The translations under genes and the position numbers were made by a program. Positions 4,397-6,412 of a stretch of DNA of 6,412 nt are shown one piece after another (the first letter of the stretch is position 1; each line of letters begins with the position of its first letter). The notes below the pieces were generated by a model. That model saw only the letters and a list, made by a program, of their open reading frames with translations. It did no database searches and was not told where the DNA came from. The stretch is from Spirochaetales bacterium (GTDB lineage: Bacteria; Spirochaetota; Spirochaetia; DTKZ01), in contig JAISAF010000346.1 of NCBI GenBank assembly GCA_031266855.1, forward strand, positions 1-6,412. The letters are read 5' to 3'.

Positions 4397-5406
4397 GTAT
4401 CCGCCAATACCGCGGCCCTGTAGGAACTGCGCACAAAGGGGCCGGAAGCAACGCCCGCGAAACCCAGAGACAGGGCGTAGTGTTTGTACTCCTCAAAGCG
4501 GGCAGGGCTTATATATTCGCGGACAGGGTAATGCCGCGCCGAAGGAGCAAGATACTGACCAATGGTAAGAAAATCGCAGCCAGTCGCCCTTATATCGCGG
4601 ATGACTTCGCGGATTTCATCGGGACTTTCTCCCAGCCCCGCCATCAGACCTGATTTTGTTTTTATACTTCCGGTTCGTATATTTCCGGTTTGTATACTCC
4701 CGGTTTTTACACCACTGATTCCTACGCTGCTGGTTTCTGCACTGCTGGTTTTTGCACCGGCGATCTCCTCACCCCCGGTTTTTCCATCCGCCGCATCTGT
4801 CCCCCGGGAAAGGCCATCCGCGCTTTCCCCAGCCCGCCTAAGAAGCTCAAGGGACCGCGCATACAGCGCCTGGGGCCGCACAGCGGGGTAAAGACGGGGA
4901 ACAGTTTCCACGTTATGATTCAGGACATCCGGGCCCGCTCCAAGAACCGTCCCCAGCGCCTCCCCGTCTCCCTGAAAATCAGGAATAAGCACCTCGACCA
5001 TGATCCCCGGAAGCGCGGTTTTCAGTTCGCGAATAACGCGGGCAAACTGTCCCGCCCCGCCATCAGGAAGATCGTCGCGGGTTACTGAGGTAATCACCAC
5101 ATAGCGCAGTCCCAGCTCCCCCGCGGCCGCGGCTATACGGACAGCCTCCCCACCATCTACAGGCTGAGGCAGACCACGGCTTACATTGCAGAACGCGCAT
5201 CCGCGGCTGCACACGGTTCCCAGAATCATAAAAGCCGCCGTCCGGCTGCCATAGCACTCCATCCGGTTAGGGCAGTTTGCCTCCTTACATACAGTGTTAA
5301 GCGCGTAACGGGACAAAAGCCCCTTCACCCCGGCAAGGTTCTCCCCGCCGCGTATTTTTATTTTCAACCACTCCGGCTTGCGCACAAAAGACCGAGCCTC
5401 ACTCAT
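4390..5406 (-). CDS. lipA: Lipoyl synthase (radical SAM) with an internal repeat insertion
   Basis: Inserts sulfur at C6 and C8 of protein-bound octanoyl groups to make lipoyl groups, using two 4Fe-4S clusters and S-adenosylmethionine, in the cytoplasm. From ATG 5406 it has 338 residues. The auxiliary cluster cysteines are C40, C45 and C51 (CX4CX5C). The radical-SAM cysteines are C66, C70 and C73 (CX3CX2C). The C-terminal RSSY motif that ligates the auxiliary cluster is at 326-329. ITSVTRDDLPDGGA (105-118) and HNVETVPRLYPAVRP (164-178) are family signatures. Typical LipA has about 290 residues; the excess is an insertion at about 196-247 between LELLRRAGE and the conserved TKSGLMAGLGE, built of five-residue repeats. 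Start: AAAGAGG lies 9 bases before the ATG; the TTG at 5412 would sit only 3 bases from it. The gene overlaps lipB by 8 bases (ATGAGTGA). Confidence 0.96.
   Translation of the reverse strand: MSEARSFVRKPEWLKIKIRGGENLAGVKGLLSRYALNTVCKEANCPNRMECYGSRTAAFMILGTVCSRGCAFCNVSRGLPQPVDGGEAVRIAAAAGELGLRYVVITSVTRDDLPDGGAGQFARVIRELKTALPGIMVEVLIPDFQGDGEALGTVLGAGPDVLNHNVETVPRLYPAVRPQALYARSLELLRRAGESADGLSRGTDAADGKTGGEEIAGAKTSSAETSSVGISGVKTGSIQTGNIRTGSIKTKSGLMAGLGESPDEIREVIRDIRATGCDFLTIGQYLAPSARHYPVREYISPARFEEYKHYALSLGFAGVASGPFVRSSYRAAVLADTR
4659..4793 (-). repeat. 15-base minisatellite inside lipA
   Basis: Seven clear 15-base units run 4659-4763 (plus-strand consensus TTYNTRYAYYNCYGG), followed by two degraded units to 4793. 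Units nearest the 3' end of lipA (4659-4703) are most alike, for example TTTTTATACTTCCGG, TTCGTATATTTCCGG and TTTGTATACTCCCGG. Each unit encodes five residues of the pattern T-G/S-S/N-I/V-x, so changes in copy number keep the reading frame. The last unit merges into the conserved TKSG motif. Confidence 0.9.
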
Positions 5407-6037
5407 AACCAAAAACCTCTTTCAGTTTTCGCGCGACAAGGGTTTTTACCCCATCCATAGGAACCTCCCCCCCAGTAATTTTCTTTATCGACGTAACTCC
5501 CTTTGTCCGTATCCCGCACGGCACAATCCATGCAAAATGATCCAGATTCGTATTTACATTCAAAGCAAAGCCATGCATAGTCACCCCACGCGAAATAGAC
5601 AAACCAATAGCAGCGATTTTCTCCTCGCCCACCCACACGCCAATGTACTCTTCCCTGCGCCCCGCCCGGATACCCCAGCCCTCCACAAGGCTCTGAATCA
5701 GGCAGTCCTCCACCTGATGCACAAAACGTTTTACGCTTTTCCCCGTTACAGCAAGCCCGCATATCAAATACCCCACAAGCTGCCCCGGCCCGTGATACGT
5801 AACCTCGCCCCCCCGCTCAATACGAACAACCCTGATCCCCATACCGGACGCCACACCCGGCGCAAGCAGCACATCCTCCTCCACAGCCCGCCGCCCCAAA
5901 GTAATAACCGGCGGATGTTCAAGAAGAATAAGAGTATCAGGAATCTCTTCCCGGATACGCCTCGCCTGCCTCAGCCTTTGCAAAGCAAGCGCCTCCTCGT
6001 ACTCCATAACTCCCGGCTCGATAATTTCCAGCATCAT
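5399..6037 (-). CDS. lipB: Octanoyl-[ACP]:protein N-octanoyltransferase
   Basis: First enzyme of de novo lipoylation: moves octanoate from acyl carrier protein to a lysine on lipoyl domains (GcvH, dehydrogenase E2), giving the substrate of LipA. It has 212 residues, the usual family length. Signatures in order are HPPVITLGRR (41-50), RGGEVTYHGPGQLVGY (75-90), EEKIAAIGLSISRGVTMHGFALNVN (138-162) and FAWIVPCGI (168-176). The conserved lysine is K140 and the catalytic cysteine, which forms the acyl-enzyme, is C174. Two adjacent ATG codons (6037, 6034) can start it; neither has a Shine-Dalgarno, and a TACATT hexamer lies 7 bases upstream (6050-6045). lipA follows with an 8-base overlap, so the two are one transcription unit. 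The antisense open frame at 5378-6058 is a shadow. Confidence 0.96.
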   Translation of the reverse strand: MMLEIIEPGVMEYEEALALQRLRQARRIREEIPDTLILLEHPPVITLGRRAVEEDVLLAPGVASGMGIRVVRIERGGEVTYHGPGQLVGYLICGLAVTGKSVKRFVHQVEDCLIQSLVEGWGIRAGRREEYIGVWVGEEKIAAIGLSISRGVTMHGFALNVNTNLDHFAWIVPCGIRTKGVTSIKKITGGEVPMDGVKTLVARKLKEVFGYE

Positions 6038-6102
6038 TTTACTAAATGTAATGAATAGAAGCCCAATGGGGAAGACAGCAATATAACATTATAAAAAAAT
6101 TC

Positions 6103-6292
6103 GGGCGCATTTTTTTGCCCGCGTACACGGGCAAAAAAACCGGGCTTTCCGGGACTCCGCTATCGCTACGGCCCCGCCTGCGGCGTGGCTGCTTCGCATC
6201 CCTCCAATCCCTTGCGCGCGCCCAGCGGCAGCGCGTCCTCCAGTGAATGCGCGGCATTCACTGGAGGACGCCGGATATTCATTTCGCATAAC
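6103..6292 (+). repeat. Mosaic repeat, copy 3
   Basis: Non-coding. GGGCGCA (6103-6109) is followed by a 12-bp perfect hairpin TTTTTTTGCCCG (6110-6121 with 6128-6139), then CCGGGCTTTCC (6140-6150). A diverged section comes next, then bases 6205-6230, which are identical to 518-543 of copy 1. An 18-bp perfect hairpin follows with a 3-base loop (6233-6250 with 6254-6271). Finally 6271-6292 is the inverted form of 792-813 with one mismatch. It starts about 65 bases upstream of lipB and could hold its promoter on the far side, but I see none. Confidence 0.8.
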
Positions 6293-6311
6293 ACTACCCC
6301 CGCGTTATACG

Positions 6312-6351
6312 CATGGGCAGTTAATTGCTGAACAGCAATTAACTGCCCATG
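6312..6351. repeat. 19-bp perfect palindrome with 2-base centre
   Basis: C plus ATGGGCAGTTAATTGCTG (6312-6330), centre AA, then the exact reverse complement (6333-6351). It sits next to CGTTATACG (6303-6311) and lies inside the mosaic repeat region. No gene is visible between 6038 and 6412. Confidence 0.85.
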
Positions 6352-6359
6352 ACCCGCTT

Positions 6360-6407
6360 TTTGAAGCCACACGCGTAACAGCGCACTATAAGCGTGGTGG
6401 CGGCAGC
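6360..6407 (-). repeat. Inverted copy of the mosaic-repeat segment 638-685
   Basis: Read on the minus strand this aligns without gaps to 638-685 on the plus strand, about 35 of 48 bases identical by hand count. Shared runs include CTGCCGCC, CTGTTACGC and GCTT. It shows that the mosaic repeat extends to the window edge and contains segments in both orientations. Confidence 0.65.
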
Positions 6408-6412
6408 CGGCC

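Noticed and set aside
4659..4793. CRISPR array
   Set aside because: The 15-base units are contiguous with no spacers and encode in-frame residues within lipA; this is a coding minisatellite.
4336..5088. Plus-strand frames opposite lipA
   Set aside because: Shadows of lipA; the repetitive T/P/V-rich stretch is the minisatellite read on the wrong strand.
5407..5412. TTG start for lipA at 5412
   Set aside because: It lies only 3 bases from the AAAGAGG sequence; ATG 5406 has a spacing of 9 bases.
5378..6058. Long plus-strand frame opposite lipB (226 residues)
   Set aside because: Histidine-, proline- and asparagine-rich antisense shadow of lipB with no start signal; lipB on the other strand has all its family motifs.
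6042..6372. Minus-strand frames upstream of lipB
   Set aside because: They cover hairpins of the mosaic repeat; arginine-rich, no start signals, no domains.

Overview
The window holds six genes that I can support, set among GC-rich non-coding DNA with many palindromes. The organism cannot be fixed from sequence alone. A GC-rich, Gram-negative-type bacterium fits, and the short conserved protein at 3011-3307, the AsnS N-terminus and the abundance of dispersed repeats remind me of gut treponemes (Spirochaetota). That placement is an impression, not a demonstration.

Layout from left to right: the 5' third of asparaginyl-tRNA synthetase (asnS, minus strand) runs off the left edge. About 830 bases without a gene follow (331-1157), filled with a mosaic repeat whose constant blocks are separated by perfect hairpins that differ between copies. 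Next is a minus-strand membrane protein of 443 residues made of two DUF502 units in tandem (1158-2489). A second repeat-rich gap (2490-3010) carries a 20-bp palindrome, a shorter palindrome with the same core, and four copies of an A-rich repeat. A 98-residue minus-strand protein of unknown function follows (3011-3307). Divergent from it is an AT-rich two-gene toxin-antitoxin module of the MntA/HepT type (3568-4330). It is bounded on both sides by quasi-palindromic sequence sharing a CGTTATRCG motif, which suggests an acquired cassette. The lipoate-synthesis pair lipB-lipA (minus strand, 6037 to 4390) follows, and the window ends in another copy of the mosaic repeat.

How the genes work together: LipB moves octanoate from acyl carrier protein to the lipoyl domains of enzymes such as GcvH or the E2 subunits of 2-oxoacid dehydrogenases. 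LipA then inserts two sulfurs to make lipoate. The two genes overlap by 8 bases and are probably translationally coupled. The MntA/HepT genes also overlap by 8 bases, with the nucleotidyltransferase antitoxin first and the HEPN ribonuclease toxin second.

The points most worth a second look are: a 15-base minisatellite that inserts about 50 residues in frame into the radical-SAM enzyme LipA; the modular repeat with interchangeable perfect hairpins; the attC-like borders of the toxin-antitoxin island; the tandem DUF502 protein; and a recurring arrangement in which a -10-like hexamer sits 7-9 bases before the start codon, which suggests leaderless transcripts.
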